A stretch of DNA of 64,000 nt from Tritrichomonas foetus (GCA_001839685.1 MLAK01000100.1:4277-68276); one strand, 5' to 3'; counted from the stretch's first letter, positions 1 through 10,030 are shown. Program-made: numbers and translations. The notes: generated from the sequence alone by a model not told the origin.

Positions 1-77
1 AAAAAAAAAAAAATCGAAAACAAAAGAATAAAAAACAAAAGATAATAAATTTAACAATAAAACCATTTATAAAACAT

Positions 78-1461
78 TTACTCATCCATGTTATTAATAT
101 TTGCATCAAAATAAGAAAATCCAGGTACATTTCCCACATCTCCAATTGCAGATTGCACAAAAGAGTCTGCTGCAATTTCATTTGTGAATTCTGGATCAAA
201 ATTATTCGTTGAAAGAAGGTTTTTCGTCTGTGGAATGAAATTTGGTCGATATTCTTTGTCATAAACTTTTTGCCAGTCGAATCCTTCGAAAAATGCGTGA
301 TTTTTCATATCCGAGAAGCGGGGGCGAGTTGCTGGATCTTTCACTAGCATCTGACGGATAAAGTCTGCCACGCGGCGGTCGAGTTGCGGAGGGAAAAATG
401 GTTCCGCAGTGACAATGTTTGTGAACATCTTCGATTTGTTCTCGTCGAAAAATGGAGTATATCCCAAAATCATTTCATATGTTAAGACGCCCAATGCCCA
501 AATATCAATTGGATAGCTATAAGGTAATTGCATCACGACTTCAGGGGCAAGATATTCAGACGTTCCACAAAAAGTTGTAGTTGATTCAGTTTCCAGTAAA
601 TCCTTTGATAATCCAAAATCAGTAATTTTGATGTGGCCGTTGATGTCCAATAGTATATTTTCTGGCTTAAGGTCTCTATACACTATTCCAAGTGAGTGAA
701 GGTAATCCAAAGCAAGCCCAATTTCAGCAACATATAAGCGTGCATCATCTATTTGGATCACACCAAGCCTTTCCATGTGATAAAACAGCTCACCGCCGGG
801 TGCATATTCAAGTCCAAAATAAAATTTCGATTGCGTTTGGAAAGCAAAGCAGAGATTAACAATAAATGGATGGTGTGCTTTCATCATGATGTTCCTTTCA
901 GCAATAACAGTGTGACTTTTATTTGTTTCAATAAGTCGAGATTTTTGAATAGATTTAATAGCAAAAATTTCACCACTATCAATTTTTTGAACAAGCATCA
1001 CTTTTCCATAAAATCCTCGACCGAGCACAGAAATAATTTTGAATTGATCCATTGACATTGCAGGAAGTGGTGATGTTGCTGATCGTATTGCTGTGATCCA
1101 ACGATTTGCTTCTTCAATAGATTCTGCATTAAGTAAAACCGAAATTGGCTTGCCACTTTTTGAATCAGAATTTTCACCTTCATTTTCACCTTCGTCGGTC
1201 AATTCAAGAGTTTCGATCATAAAACGTGGCGTTGCTGACCCACTCACTGGCGCGACTTTTGTGTTTTCGTTAAGGGTAAGCGTTTGATCAACTACCGTGC
1301 ATTTTTCATCTTTTGCAATAACTCTGTTGTTAGAAAAAAAAAACATACAAATGCGATTCTGATAGCACAACAAAACGTTTATGCCATAGACCTTGTCTAG
1401 TGCCTTTTTTCTTCAACCATCCTGAGTATCCAAGGATATCGACGTTGTTCTCGCTGTTCAT
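78..1461 (-). CDS. PH-domain AGC-family Ser/Thr protein kinase (Akt-like), frame broken at a homopolymer
   Basis: Probable lipid-recruited signalling kinase. From the ATG at 1461 the protein opens with a PH domain start (GYSGWLKKKGTRQGLWHKRF). The frame then breaks in a run of ten A (1334-1343; T on the coding strand) and resumes in another frame that completes the PH domain and a full kinase domain. Visible motifs: LGRGFYGKV glycine loop, AIKS lysine, YRDLKPEN catalytic loop, DFGLSKD, FCGTSEYLAPE activation segment. The tail has a turn-like NFDPEF and a hydrophobic-motif-like PGFSYF, the usual AGC C-terminal extension. Joined length is about 460 residues, normal for PH-AGC kinases. The break is probably a one-base homopolymer error, but a true frameshift allele is possible. 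Family assignment is firm; the upstream phosphoinositide pathway is inferred. Confidence 0.9.
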
Positions 1462-2131
1462 CTCTCGATCGGCGAGTTTGTATTTTATAACTGGGGTTTT
1501 ATGGTGAATTTTTATCTCACAAAATGCATATTTTTGAATGATATTCTCATTTTTTTTTTCCAAACAGTATTTTTACATAATATTTCAATATTTTGAAGAC
1601 TTTGATTCAAATTTAAATAAACTGGCCGGATAAATTCAACCATATGACTATTCATCAACGTTATCATGTATTTTATTTAAGAAAATGATGTTTTCTCCTT
1701 CTATAATATAGAAAATTGAATATAATATCGAGTATATATCTTTAATTATCAATTATATCTTTTTCCTTTGAGTTTTTTATGTTTTTTTCCACGACGAATT
1801 TTGAATAAAATAGCTTCAGATCTGAATTTTATATCAATTTTTTCTCTGTTGTGGGACGAGTATGATCACTTTGGATTCAATTAAATCTATATTTCAATGA
1901 TATATAAAAATTATTAAATGTATATTCAATTATTTAATAGCCATTACGTTCTAAAAACGGTTTTTGTGTGAGCTTGAAATTAGAGAATAGTATGATGTCT
2001 AATTCCATTCCCAGATGATGATAAATAATTTATTTTGAGAATTCTTAATACCTCAAGAGATAGTAAATACATTCAGTGATTTTGTATCTTTAACTTGAAA
2101 AATTGAGCAACATCTTTCTGGAGAATTATAG

Positions 2132-2420
2132 GATGACGATTTCAAAGGCATGCCACTTTTTCAATGTATTCAGAAAAACTGAAAATAAAAAAGCATCTCT
2201 TCGTATTTCATCTCATTTAATAAGATAGGGTGACTTTAAAAGTGCAATGGGATATTTCAATTCATATGATCAAGCAGTCCAATGAAAAATAGTATTAAAA
2301 GTGAAATACATATCAAATGATATTTTTGTGCCAAAGTGATCCTATAATGGAAATTTTGAGTGAAAAACAAATCGATATTTGAATACATTCATATTATGAA
2401 CATAGCAACAAATTAGGAAC
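2132..2420 (+). pseudogene. Decayed coding relic, unknown protein
   Basis: Read on the plus strand, short frames join into protein-like sequence: DDDFKGMPLFQCIQKN, then after a frame change GDFKSAMGYFNSYDQAVQ, then SDPIMEILSEKQIDI. These are separated by nonsense codons and at least two frameshifts. The composition (D, G, P, Q, C) is not what low-complexity AT sequence tends to give. I do not recognise the family. Confidence 0.4.
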
Positions 2421-2423
2421 ACT

Positions 2424-2580
2424 TTTAAGGTTCAACTGCCATACGTTTATATTTATTTATTTTGAAAGAAATAGTGGTTATACCGGTTTTTCGGAAAAAG
2501 TTATGTTTTGAATTAAACTGCCACAAATCTATTCAAATATAATTCAAAGGTTTTATTTTTTTTGGCAGTTGACCCTTAAG
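2424..2580. repeat. MITE-like element with imperfect 18-bp terminal inverted repeats
   Basis: The left end (2424-2441) reads tttaaggttcaactgcca. The right end (2563-2580), reverse-complemented, reads cttaagggtcaactgcca. They match at 16 of 18 positions and bound a 157-bp non-coding interior. I see no clear target-site duplication and cannot test copy number, so the mobile-element reading is tentative. Confidence 0.35.
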
Positions 2581-2804
2581 TATTGAAAATGAAAATGAGA
2601 AACCACTTGAAAAATCTATCTATTGAAACAACTTTGTTATTACTTACTAAAGATCATAAAAATCAAGTTGACTGTTTTCTTTCAAGTATTTTCCATTTTC
2701 ATATTTTTTGGTATATTGATCGAAAAAAATGAAAGCAAGCATGTTATCATATTTATTTGCATAGCGTTGACTCACTGTATAGCTAACAATTTTCAGGAAT
2801 AAAA

Positions 2805-3077
2805 GATACAAATGCCGTTAAAAATATCGGAATCTCGTCCAAAAAGAGAAACTACTTCGATATCACTAACAAAGATCAATAATTGAATGAAGCAAAACAA
2901 ATCAAAATAAATGATTTTCCAGATTGAAGAACTGAACCAGTCAGTGAAATTCAGTATGGGTCAATGAATTATGAGGAACGTATAACTGAACGCTATCTAA
3001 TTGAAATAAATTGAAAGCAGATTTTTTTCTCGATACCTTCATGTGAAAAACTAAAGGATTCGACAATATTAGTGTAA
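2805..3077 (+). pseudogene. Decayed coding relic, unknown protein (stops, no frameshift)
   Basis: A single plus-strand frame of about 90 codons reads DTNAVKNIGISSKKRNYFDI, then INDFPD, RTEPVSEIQYGSMNYEERIT, ERYLIEIN, KQIFFSIPSCEKLKDSTILV. It is interrupted by TAA, TGA and TGA before a terminal TAA. Replacing TGA by Trp and TAA by Gln gives a natural globular sequence. The family is not recognised. Confidence 0.5.
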
Positions 3078-3598
3078 TTAATGCTGATAATTGAGATGAT
3101 CCCGAAAAATGATGTATTGAAGGTTGAATGAAGGTTTATGAACTGATTGTCTTTCTCTGTTTCAATTTTTCTTTTGAATATTTAATGGATGTCATTGAAA
3201 TGATTTTTATCGCTTTAAAAAACCTAAATCACTGACAGAAAGATTTGTGTTAATTGAAGAATATTTTTTCAAATGATTTGATATTATCGGAGAAAACGAA
3301 AGAATTTTCAGAAAATATGACAAATTTGTGTTAGCATTAAGAAAAAATCTAAAGATCAACTTTTTAAGAAATATTTTCATGAATAAATTCTGAAGCTAAT
3401 TTGTATCGTCCCAGTGAAATTTCATTCATCGTATACAAATATATCAAAAATGCCTCACAATCTATCATTTTTGATTAACTTTTTAAGAACTATGACGTTC
3501 AGTGAATTGGATGAAAAATTCACCTAAAAATTCAAAACATTATTGAATCAATTATTCTGCTCGTTCACAAATTCTCAAAAAGTGGAAATACATAAAGC

Positions 3599-3697
3599 AT
3601 GCTCGTTGCGTATAAGCGCCACCACCTCGGTGCAGACGTTTCACGCAGGTTAAATGAAAGAGTATATAATTGCTACTCGCGTAGTAGCACTGAGCAT
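3599..3697 (+). ncRNA. GC-rich structured island: candidate small RNA or structured 5' leader
   Basis: About half of these ~100 bases are G or C, against a far more AT-rich surround. The ends pair (ATGCTC at 3599-3604 with GAGCAT at 3692-3697). Inside is a perfect six-pair hairpin, GCTACT-cgcgt-AGTAGC (3672-3688), and CACC/GGTG can also pair. It ends just before the ARM-like gene, so it could instead be that gene's leader or a lost N-terminal exon. No known RNA family was recognised, and the strand is assumed. Confidence 0.3.
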
Positions 3698-3727
3698 CGT
3701 TGAGATGGATCAAATGATCCAATCTCG

Positions 3728-5287
3728 TTGTGTATTGGACGGTGTTCAATTCGGATTCGATCAGCGATTGAATCTAATAAAAAAGATGAAATTATTGATG
3801 CAATTTCTGCACTTTGTGATTTAATTCCAGAAAAAGATTTTCCTCGTGGAATTCCAACATTTGTAACCGAAAATGTTCCACAAATGCTTTTTTCAATTCT
3901 ATGCAGTGACGATCAGCTGCTTTCAAAAGCTGCCTTTTCAGCTATTTTAAAACTGATCGAAATCATCGAAATTTGTCAGTTTTTTGCTACACCAGAGTAT
4001 TGTAAATATGTTATGGATATGTTAAATGCCAAAATTGCTCTGATTAGCTGTGTTTCAACCTATGACCAAATATCGACTGAAATTCCAAAGATTGATGAAA
4101 TTGCAACACGCAATTTATTATATATTTTACAGAAATTTTTAAAATATGGAACAGAATTTCAAGCAACACAGAATTTCTTGGTAAAATTAGACATCACACC
4201 AAAAATGGATTCATCACCACAACTCCAACTTGGACCTAACTTAAATCCAACAAGCAATGAATCAGAAGCATATTTAGATGATAACCCTGATTCAGACATA
4301 TTTTCAGAAATGTCAATTTCAGAAGACAAACCAGAAAATGATTGTATTTGCGATTTCCTTCTTCAACATAGTCTTTTAGATTCTATCTCAATTCTAGTCA
4401 CTCGTTCACATAATTCTTCACTTGTTGATCTCTGCTTTGACACACTTGAAGCTTTATGCTGCCACTTTTTGAGAACAGATGATGCATCAATAGTTCTCAA
4501 TATTATTTCATCATACCGACCAATCCCTCGGGCCTCTATCCTCAATAAAATACTCCGCCTATTCCTCTTCATGTTCTCAACACGATCACTTGCCAACAGG
4601 CGCGTTTTTTCCCGTTTTGAAGAGCTTGGGTTCCTCGAATTAACGCAGAGCGCCCTTGGAGGCCGCGTCGACGAGCCTTCAACTTTTCATGCATGTCTGG
4701 TAGCAGCTCATATATATGAAAACTTTCCAGATTGCAACTACCAGTTTCACATGCGCAGATTGTTGGAATTGTCTTGTAGTAGTGACTTCACTTCACCTAT
4801 CTCAGAAAAAGTTGCAACCGCGGCCGCCCAAGCTCTTGCTTTCCAACTTCAAGCAAATCCACCACTAGCTAGAAATATCCTCAAAACTCCCAAAATCTAC
4901 CAGTCTCTTCTAACCGCTGCTGCAAAACGAAGCATCCGTGCTAAAATCTCGCTCACCGATATTCTCGCATATATCGCCAAATTTACAAACGTGAAAATAT
5001 TTCCAACACTTCTATCTGAACTAGATGTCGGCGGTGAGCGAATGAACATTTTTACGTTTGCATCAGATATATGCGGAATATCACCAGGTGCGACCAAGAA
5101 GGCTTTACGACTTCTTCTTGCACTTTTTGAACGTGGTACAGAATTAGGCATGCATAAACATTGTCAAGCCAAGTTTCTGCGTGCTTTTGAAGACAACTTT
5201 TTCGTCAATTGTGATGTTTTTTCAGACGACGAAACTGCTGCTGATTTTGAAGCATTGAAAGAATATCTTTCACACGGGCAATTTTAA
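3728..5287 (+). CDS. ARM/HEAT-like helical repeat protein, 5' end unresolved
   Basis: About 519 residues of amphipathic helices (SAIESNKKDEIIDAISALCD, FPTLLSELD and similar) typical of the divergent armadillo-like proteins common in trichomonads. Probably a scaffold; no catalytic motif is seen. An acidic linker lies near residues 175-205. The frame is open from 3704, after a TGA at 3701-3703, but has no ATG until 3884. ATGs at 3705 and 3714 are in a different frame (MDQMIQSRCVLDG). A base may be missing between 3714 and about 3785, or the start is not where expected. The 3' end at TAA 5285-5287 is clear. Confidence 0.75.
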   Translation: MCIGRCSIRIRSAIESNKKDEIIDAISALCDLIPEKDFPRGIPTFVTENVPQMLFSILCSDDQLLSKAAFSAILKLIEIIEICQFFATPEYCKYVMDMLNAKIALISCVSTYDQISTEIPKIDEIATRNLLYILQKFLKYGTEFQATQNFLVKLDITPKMDSSPQLQLGPNLNPTSNESEAYLDDNPDSDIFSEMSISEDKPENDCICDFLLQHSLLDSISILVTRSHNSSLVDLCFDTLEALCCHFLRTDDASIVLNIISSYRPIPRASILNKILRLFLFMFSTRSLANRRVFSRFEELGFLELTQSALGGRVDEPSTFHACLVAAHIYENFPDCNYQFHMRRLLELSCSSDFTSPISEKVATAAAQALAFQLQANPPLARNILKTPKIYQSLLTAAAKRSIRAKISLTDILAYIAKFTNVKIFPTLLSELDVGGERMNIFTFASDICGISPGATKKALRLLLALFERGTELGMHKHCQAKFLRAFEDNFFVNCDVFSDDETAADFEALKEYLSHGQF

Positions 5288-5497
5288 GAAAATTGTGAAC
5301 TTTTTTCGGCTTATGCTTCATTGTTCGGCCTTATTTTTTATTAGTTATTTGTTATATTTTAGATTTGTAATTAATAAATAGAAAAATAAATAAATTGTAA
5401 ATGACATTTTGTGATGATTTCTTTCGAATGAGTTGAATGGGATATTTGTAGAATATCAGATGATTGGTAATCAAAATTCTATTATTAACAGAAATGC

Positions 5498-5517
5498 AAA
5501 AAAAAAAAAAAAAAAAA
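5498..5517 (-). terminator. RNA polymerase III oligo-T terminator of tRNA-Gly
   Basis: A run of twenty A on the plus strand is T20 on the tRNA strand and begins three bases past the tRNA end. Pol III stops at four or more T, so this is more than sufficient. Confidence 0.85.
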
Positions 5518-5520
5518 TCG

Positions 5521-5591
5521 TGCACCGTCCGGGAATCGAACCCGGACCCCTACCTTGGCAAGGTAAAATTCTACCATTAGACCAACGGTGC
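5521..5591 (-). tRNA. tRNA-Gly (anticodon GCC)
   Basis: The reverse strand folds as a 71-nt cloverleaf. The acceptor stem is GCACCGT/ACGGTGC with discriminator A. The D arm contains the A-box-like TGGTCTAATGGTAGA. The anticodon arm has CCTTGCCAAGG with GCC (plus-strand ggc at 5557-5559). The T arm is GTCCGGGTTCGATTCCCGGAC, carrying the B box. There is no intron and no encoded CCA. It lies between two protein genes with its own Pol III terminator. Confidence 0.97.
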
Positions 5592-5836
5592 TTCTGAATG
5601 GCTCCTCTTTAAATTTATATTACTAAGACTTACATTTACCATAATTCGTTCATCTGTCAACTGAGGTTTCCATTTATTGATTAAAATTCTCAATTCGAAT
5701 AAAAAAGTCATGACAGAGCCAAATATAAAACACTCACGAATAAATGATTATATTGCTTTTTACATCAAATATAAGTTAAATGTATATTGTTCTATGAGTT
5801 ATGGGTATGATATTATATATATAGACGAGTCAATAA

Positions 5837-7309
5837 TTATTCTCCATCATCGTCAGAACTTTGGCTTGCAGAATAATCATGTATAGCTTCTTTCGGATTT
5901 GGTTGTTGGCTTCTTTGTTCCTTTCTCCGTTCAATTTCAGATATGTCAATATCATCATCTTGGTCATCGATACCATTCTGAATGATTACCGCAGCAATAT
6001 CTTGATGTTCATCTTTTTGAGCAATCTTCCGGCGTGGCTTTCCATCATCCAAATCGATTAATTTATTAATTAAAGTGTCATCAAATTTTATCACTTTTCC
6101 AACAGAATTTTCATTATCATCTGTTGATGTTTGAATTTCTTCATCATGAACAATTTCATCTTTTACTTCTTCATTTGGATTAGCTCGTTCATCGATATTT
6201 ATCCATCCACTTCTCCTGGTAAAGAACGATGGCCATAGTTCCACAAATGTCCGCTTACGATTCGGCAAATCAGGAAGCATGATTTCCATAATTTCATGAA
6301 TAGATAAAGGTAAACCAATTCTTCCATAAGATTTTCCATTTTCATAAACTGTACCAAAACCAGTATCTTTCACTCTCTGTTGTTTCAAGTCACTCCTGTT
6401 GATATCATCAGTTCTAAACATGACAGCCATTCTTGATTCTCTCCTGAATCCTAATTCAGAGGGTGGTGAGTAGTACGGCCCGCCTGATTGGTCAAGAAGT
6501 TCAACTGCAATGGAGTCACAGAAAACGTATTCGGTTTTGTCAAAGACATCTTGAATTAATCCCATATTTTCTGGGTCAGCCCAAACAACGATAAATGTGC
6601 GGGTTAAATAACGACCAAGATTGAGGAGTAGTTTAAGGAATCTGTCATGCGTCCAGTCATTGAATCCAAATGGGGGATCCATAATTATTGCGTCACAGTG
6701 TTCACCAACAATATTTTGAATTACTTTAGCGGTAATTCGATCAACAATATTAATGGGATTATGTTTCAATACTTCACTTATTTTATTTCTGGAACTCAAC
6801 ATTTCACGATTTGGATAATCATGAATATATTTCAATTGCGGAAAAACATCAAGCTGTTGGACTTTATAAAGTGGCCAAAGGTCAACTCCTGCACCAAGGT
6901 GCTCAATTTGTTGTGACGCTGCAATTAAAATAACTTTTGGTTTTGATGAAGACGATCGCTTTTGACGAGTTCCTGATGTATGCCTACGTGCGACAAAGTC
7001 ATCACCATCTTCCCATGAGCCTGGCGTGAAGGCAGCGTCATCATCTTTATCGCCAGTATCTGCCTCCTTCTCGAAAGAGAACCAAACATCAAGGGGAACT
7101 TGGTTAGGTGCCGCTGTTTCTTTAAACATTTGACGTGCGATATCATCTGTGCCTTTTCCTTCTGCGTCTTGAATTCTTTGATCTAATTGATTAAAAAGTT
7201 CTTCAATCTGCTCGGGATCTTCATCATCGGGCCTGTACATAGCATACATGAATGGATCGACACGATTGTTTCTGGAACTTCTTCTTTCGTTTTTTCTCCT
7301 TTCACTCAT
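5837..7309 (-). CDS. MT-A70-like N6-adenine methyltransferase with a DPPF motif
   Basis: Predicted S-adenosylmethionine-dependent adenine N6-methyltransferase acting on RNA or DNA. The 490-residue protein has a charged N-terminus, an MT-A70 fold at about residues 125-360, and a long acidic, charged tail. The catalytic motif is AIIMDPPFGFNDW (D211-F214). METTL3, METTL4 and relatives have DPPW, so the Trp-to-Phe change is notable. Downstream landmarks fit MT-A70: FIVVWADPENM, then EIMEIMLPDLPNRKRTFVEL and RSGWINID, equivalent to the GRRRLHLFGR...RPGW region of METTL14. The ATG at 7309 is clean. Target and partner are unknown; m6A writer or DNA 6mA writer are the main options. Confidence 0.8.
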   Translation of the reverse strand: MSERRKNERRSSRNNRVDPFMYAMYRPDDEDPEQIEELFNQLDQRIQDAEGKGTDDIARQMFKETAAPNQVPLDVWFSFEKEADTGDKDDDAAFTPGSWEDGDDFVARRHTSGTRQKRSSSSKPKVILIAASQQIEHLGAGVDLWPLYKVQQLDVFPQLKYIHDYPNREMLSSRNKISEVLKHNPINIVDRITAKVIQNIVGEHCDAIIMDPPFGFNDWTHDRFLKLLLNLGRYLTRTFIVVWADPENMGLIQDVFDKTEYVFCDSIAVELLDQSGGPYYSPPSELGFRRESRMAVMFRTDDINRSDLKQQRVKDTGFGTVYENGKSYGRIGLPLSIHEIMEIMLPDLPNRKRTFVELWPSFFTRRSGWINIDERANPNEEVKDEIVHDEEIQTSTDDNENSVGKVIKFDDTLINKLIDLDDGKPRRKIAQKDEHQDIAAVIIQNGIDDQDDDIDISEIERRKEQRSQQPNPKEAIHDYSASQSSDDDGE

Positions 7310-7626
7310 ATCGAAAAATTAATGGATTAGGTAAAAAAAAGATCATCAATCCCGCCAAAAATCGTATTTTTCAATTAAAATTATTTTAAACGGCAATATC
7401 TTTTCAAAATCATCTTAAACTACATTGAAAAAATTCGATGATTTTCTCTTTTTAAAGGGTTCAGAATATAGACGATATTACTCAAATTCCAAAACAACAG
7501 ACTATTTATGTATTGAAATATATCCGAATAGTGTGTATATTACGTGATTATATCTTTTACATTGCTTAATAAAAATCCAAAATAATTATAATATATATAT
7601 ACAACGCATTACATTTTATAAATATA

Positions 7627-7712
7627 CAATCTGTTATATTCATTTACAAGTAGAAATAATTTCCGTATAAATAAACTTTTTACACATCTGCAATCTGTTA
7701 TATTCATTTACA
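7627..7712. repeat. Two 22-bp direct repeats 64 bp apart
   Basis: The unit caatctgttatattcattta+ca occurs at 7627-7648 and 7691-7712. In both copies it is followed, at different distances, by ataaataaactt. This looks like a local duplication upstream of the methyltransferase gene; no function is evident. Confidence 0.6.
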
Positions 7713-7847
7713 TAAATAAACTTTATATGCATCAGTTCGATAATAATCTCATCTTTGTTGATTGAATATATCAAACATCACTATTATTCTCAATGCTTCA
7801 TAAATTCTTTTTCTATTGTCTTATTTTCATTATCTTTTTGATTTATT

Positions 7848-8460
7848 ACAGAAATATCGCCCATATCGAATGAAACTGAACCAATTGTCATGTAAAGTAA
7901 AAATATATTTGTTACAATTAAGCCTAATGATGGTTTTGCACCGATTTATATAACACTCTAATAATTGTTTTCGAGAAGGTCTAATATGCATTTTTCATAA
8001 TGTGAAATGAGGGATATTTCGGGCTTCCATCATGATGACCCACTGAATCATTCCTTTTTGGATTTTAATGCAAATTTTAAAAATTGCGAGTAGATTGACG
8101 ACATCATTGACTCGTTGAATCTTATTTTATATTTATCTGCTATTGTTATCATGTTACAAATCTTCCATTTTTGAAAGTTGTTGTAAAAGAAGGTTAGTAA
8201 TTCCAGGGAACACAGATTAGTGATGATTCAATCATTAATGATGTTATTCCTAAATGTCTGATAAAACATCATAAAGAAGCTCGAATAAAAGACAAATTTT
8301 TCGATTTTAGAGAATAATGTGCCATCAAAGTGATTCGAGATAATTCCTCTAGGTTACAATTTCATAATGACATTGAATAAAACTACTTTAGAATAATGAA
8401 AGCTAAAATAGTATCCAACTTTAAGAAAAATAGAGTAAAATCAAGAGTAATATTGATCTT
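7848..8460 (+). pseudogene. Decayed coding relic, unknown protein
   Basis: Plus-strand protein-like sequence runs for about 600 bases. One frame gives TEISPISNETEPIVM, then SKNIFVTIKPNDGFAPIYIT, later EMRDISGFHHDDPLNHSFLD. Around 8155 the reading moves to another frame: NLPFLKVVVKEG, SDDSIINDVIPKCLIKHHKE, ARIKDKFFDFRE, CAIKVIRDNSSRLQFHNDIE. TAA, TAG and one apparent frameshift interrupt it. No family is recognised. The rest of 7310-8965 shows no other gene; an open frame at 8396-8620 continues the relic and is not a gene of its own. Confidence 0.5.
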
Positions 8461-8965
8461 TATTCATCTATACACTATTTGTTTCGAAAATGAAGTGTTT
8501 ACCAATAAATTCTATATTCTTTCCTTTTATTTAAACTTCTATATCGTCTATTTTGTGAGCTATTTAGGTTCTTTTAGCATTCTGAAAGGACAAAAATATT
8601 TTCTTTTGGATTTATTCTAACTTCTTTATTCATACTTTCTTAATTTCAATTCTTTCCTTTAGATGTTTTCTTCTAACTTTTGCGAAAGTCTGCGTCAGAA
8701 GTTCTGACTCAGAACATATATGAAAACCGAATGAAAAATAAAAAACTTTTAAAAATTAGACCCACCAAATATTTCGAGCTATATCTATTTACTATACATA
8801 ATATTATAATACTTTTTTCTTAAACGCGAATGCGTTTTTTATCCCTGATTTCTCTCTTTTCCCTATTTTCCATTCCAATATTCAAAAACAATTTATCTGG
8901 GAGTTCACCATCAAATAATGAAACGAGGAAAACAACTTCAAATTTTCGTTTTTTCTTGGTTTGTT

Positions 8966-10030
8966 TCAGCCTTCACTCATGCGAATGAAGGCATACAGAG
9001 AAGAACATTTCGCTTTTCGAATTCCCCGCGAAATCCTGCTCTTTTGGAATGAAATCACACTTCCGCATTTAGACAGATGAGCTGGGCGAGCCTCAGGCTG
9101 TCCCGGGTCGTTGGCCAGAGGAGACATCTGTCCACTCTGTGGTTGGACGGTTCTAAAGATGGTACATTTATCCAATGATTTTGAAAGATAGAGGGTCACC
9201 TTTTTTTGTGGCTTTTTCTTTTCAATATTGAATATTGGTTCACTCATAATAGTTTTCCAATCCACTCTTTGGTTCGGTGCCACTCTGACCATTTTCTTAA
9301 TAATTTTCAGAAACTCCTGATCAGAAATTGTGTTTGAAGGTATTTTCCCAATAGATATCATTGTTCTCAACGAACTTTCAGTTTTTGTTTGCCAGGGAAG
9401 TTCCCCTGTCGCCAGATAATAGAAGCACACTCCGAGCGACCAAATATCGGCCTTCATTGGGTCATGTGAACTGTAGCTTATTTTCTCAGGGGCCATATAT
9501 GGCCTCGATTCGGGAAGGGGGTCATCATAGGGGTGCATTTTTCCAAACCCAATAATTTTCGGCCTATCGTTGACATCTATCAAAATGTTGGCGGGCCGAA
9601 TATCGCAGTGTGGAATTTTGAGGCTGTGGCTGTAATCGAGAGCAGAAATTAATTGTTTACAGATGAGATATAATTTTTGACTTTTTAATGGGCCGTTTGA
9701 CTTCACGTATTCTTCCAAATTCCCTCCTGGACAATATTCAAGAATTAGATAGAGTAATTCGTCATCACTGAAGTATTCATATAAATGAATGATATTTTGA
9801 TGAATCAGCGTGACCAAAGCTGTCACTTCAGTATTCCCATTTTTGTGTTTTGGTGGTCCGACGATGATTTCAACGACAAATTCTTGATGATATTTCTCGC
9901 TATATATGAGATGGTATCTTCCAAAACTAAGATGAGAAAGAGGGCGGCGATATGTGTATTGATGTTCGGAAAGCGTTTGAATGATTTGGTTTTGTTTTAA
10001 ATCGAGGGATTCGAATATTTCGCGAATCAT
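8966..10030 (-). CDS. Protein kinase-fold pseudokinase
   Basis: A 354-residue kinase-like protein whose catalytic residues are gone. The ATP lysine of the VAIK motif is absent (FVVEIIVG). The HRD motif is HCD (HCDIRPANILI). The DFG motif is GFG (IIGFGKMHPYDD). The scaffold is kept: EYCPGGNLEEYV hinge, YMAPEK, and the F-helix region ADIWSLGVCFYYLATGELPW. It probably works as a regulatory or scaffolding pseudokinase. The start is at ATG 10030; a longer frame opens only with TTG at 10039. The tail after about residue 285 is basic and unrelated to kinases. Confidence 0.85.
   Translation of the reverse strand: MIREIFESLDLKQNQIIQTLSEHQYTYRRPLSHLSFGRYHLIYSEKYHQEFVVEIIVGPPKHKNGNTEVTALVTLIHQNIIHLYEYFSDDELLYLILEYCPGGNLEEYVKSNGPLKSQKLYLICKQLISALDYSHSLKIPHCDIRPANILIDVNDRPKIIGFGKMHPYDDPLPESRPYMAPEKISYSSHDPMKADIWSLGVCFYYLATGELPWQTKTESSLRTMISIGKIPSNTISDQEFLKIIKKMVRVAPNQRVDWKTIMSEPIFNIEKKKPQKKVTLYLSKSLDKCTIFRTVQPQSGQMSPLANDPGQPEARPAHLSKCGSVISFQKSRISRGIRKAKCSSLYAFIRMSEG

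Larger units (their letters stand above)
1564..3598. other. Long gene desert with decayed coding relics
   Basis: No intact gene is seen. The stretch is AT-rich and contains relics near 2132-2420 and 2805-3077 plus a MITE-like inverted repeat at 2424-2580, listed separately. The segment 3080-3540 also reads in part like protein interrupted by stops (for example a frame with NAD-N-DDPEK followed by several TGA), but too weakly to delimit. Confidence 0.5.

Noticed and set aside
8396..8620. 74-codon ORF as an independent gene
   Set aside because: It is the open tail of a decayed relic, becomes hydrophobic F/Y/L low complexity, and has no recognisable domain.
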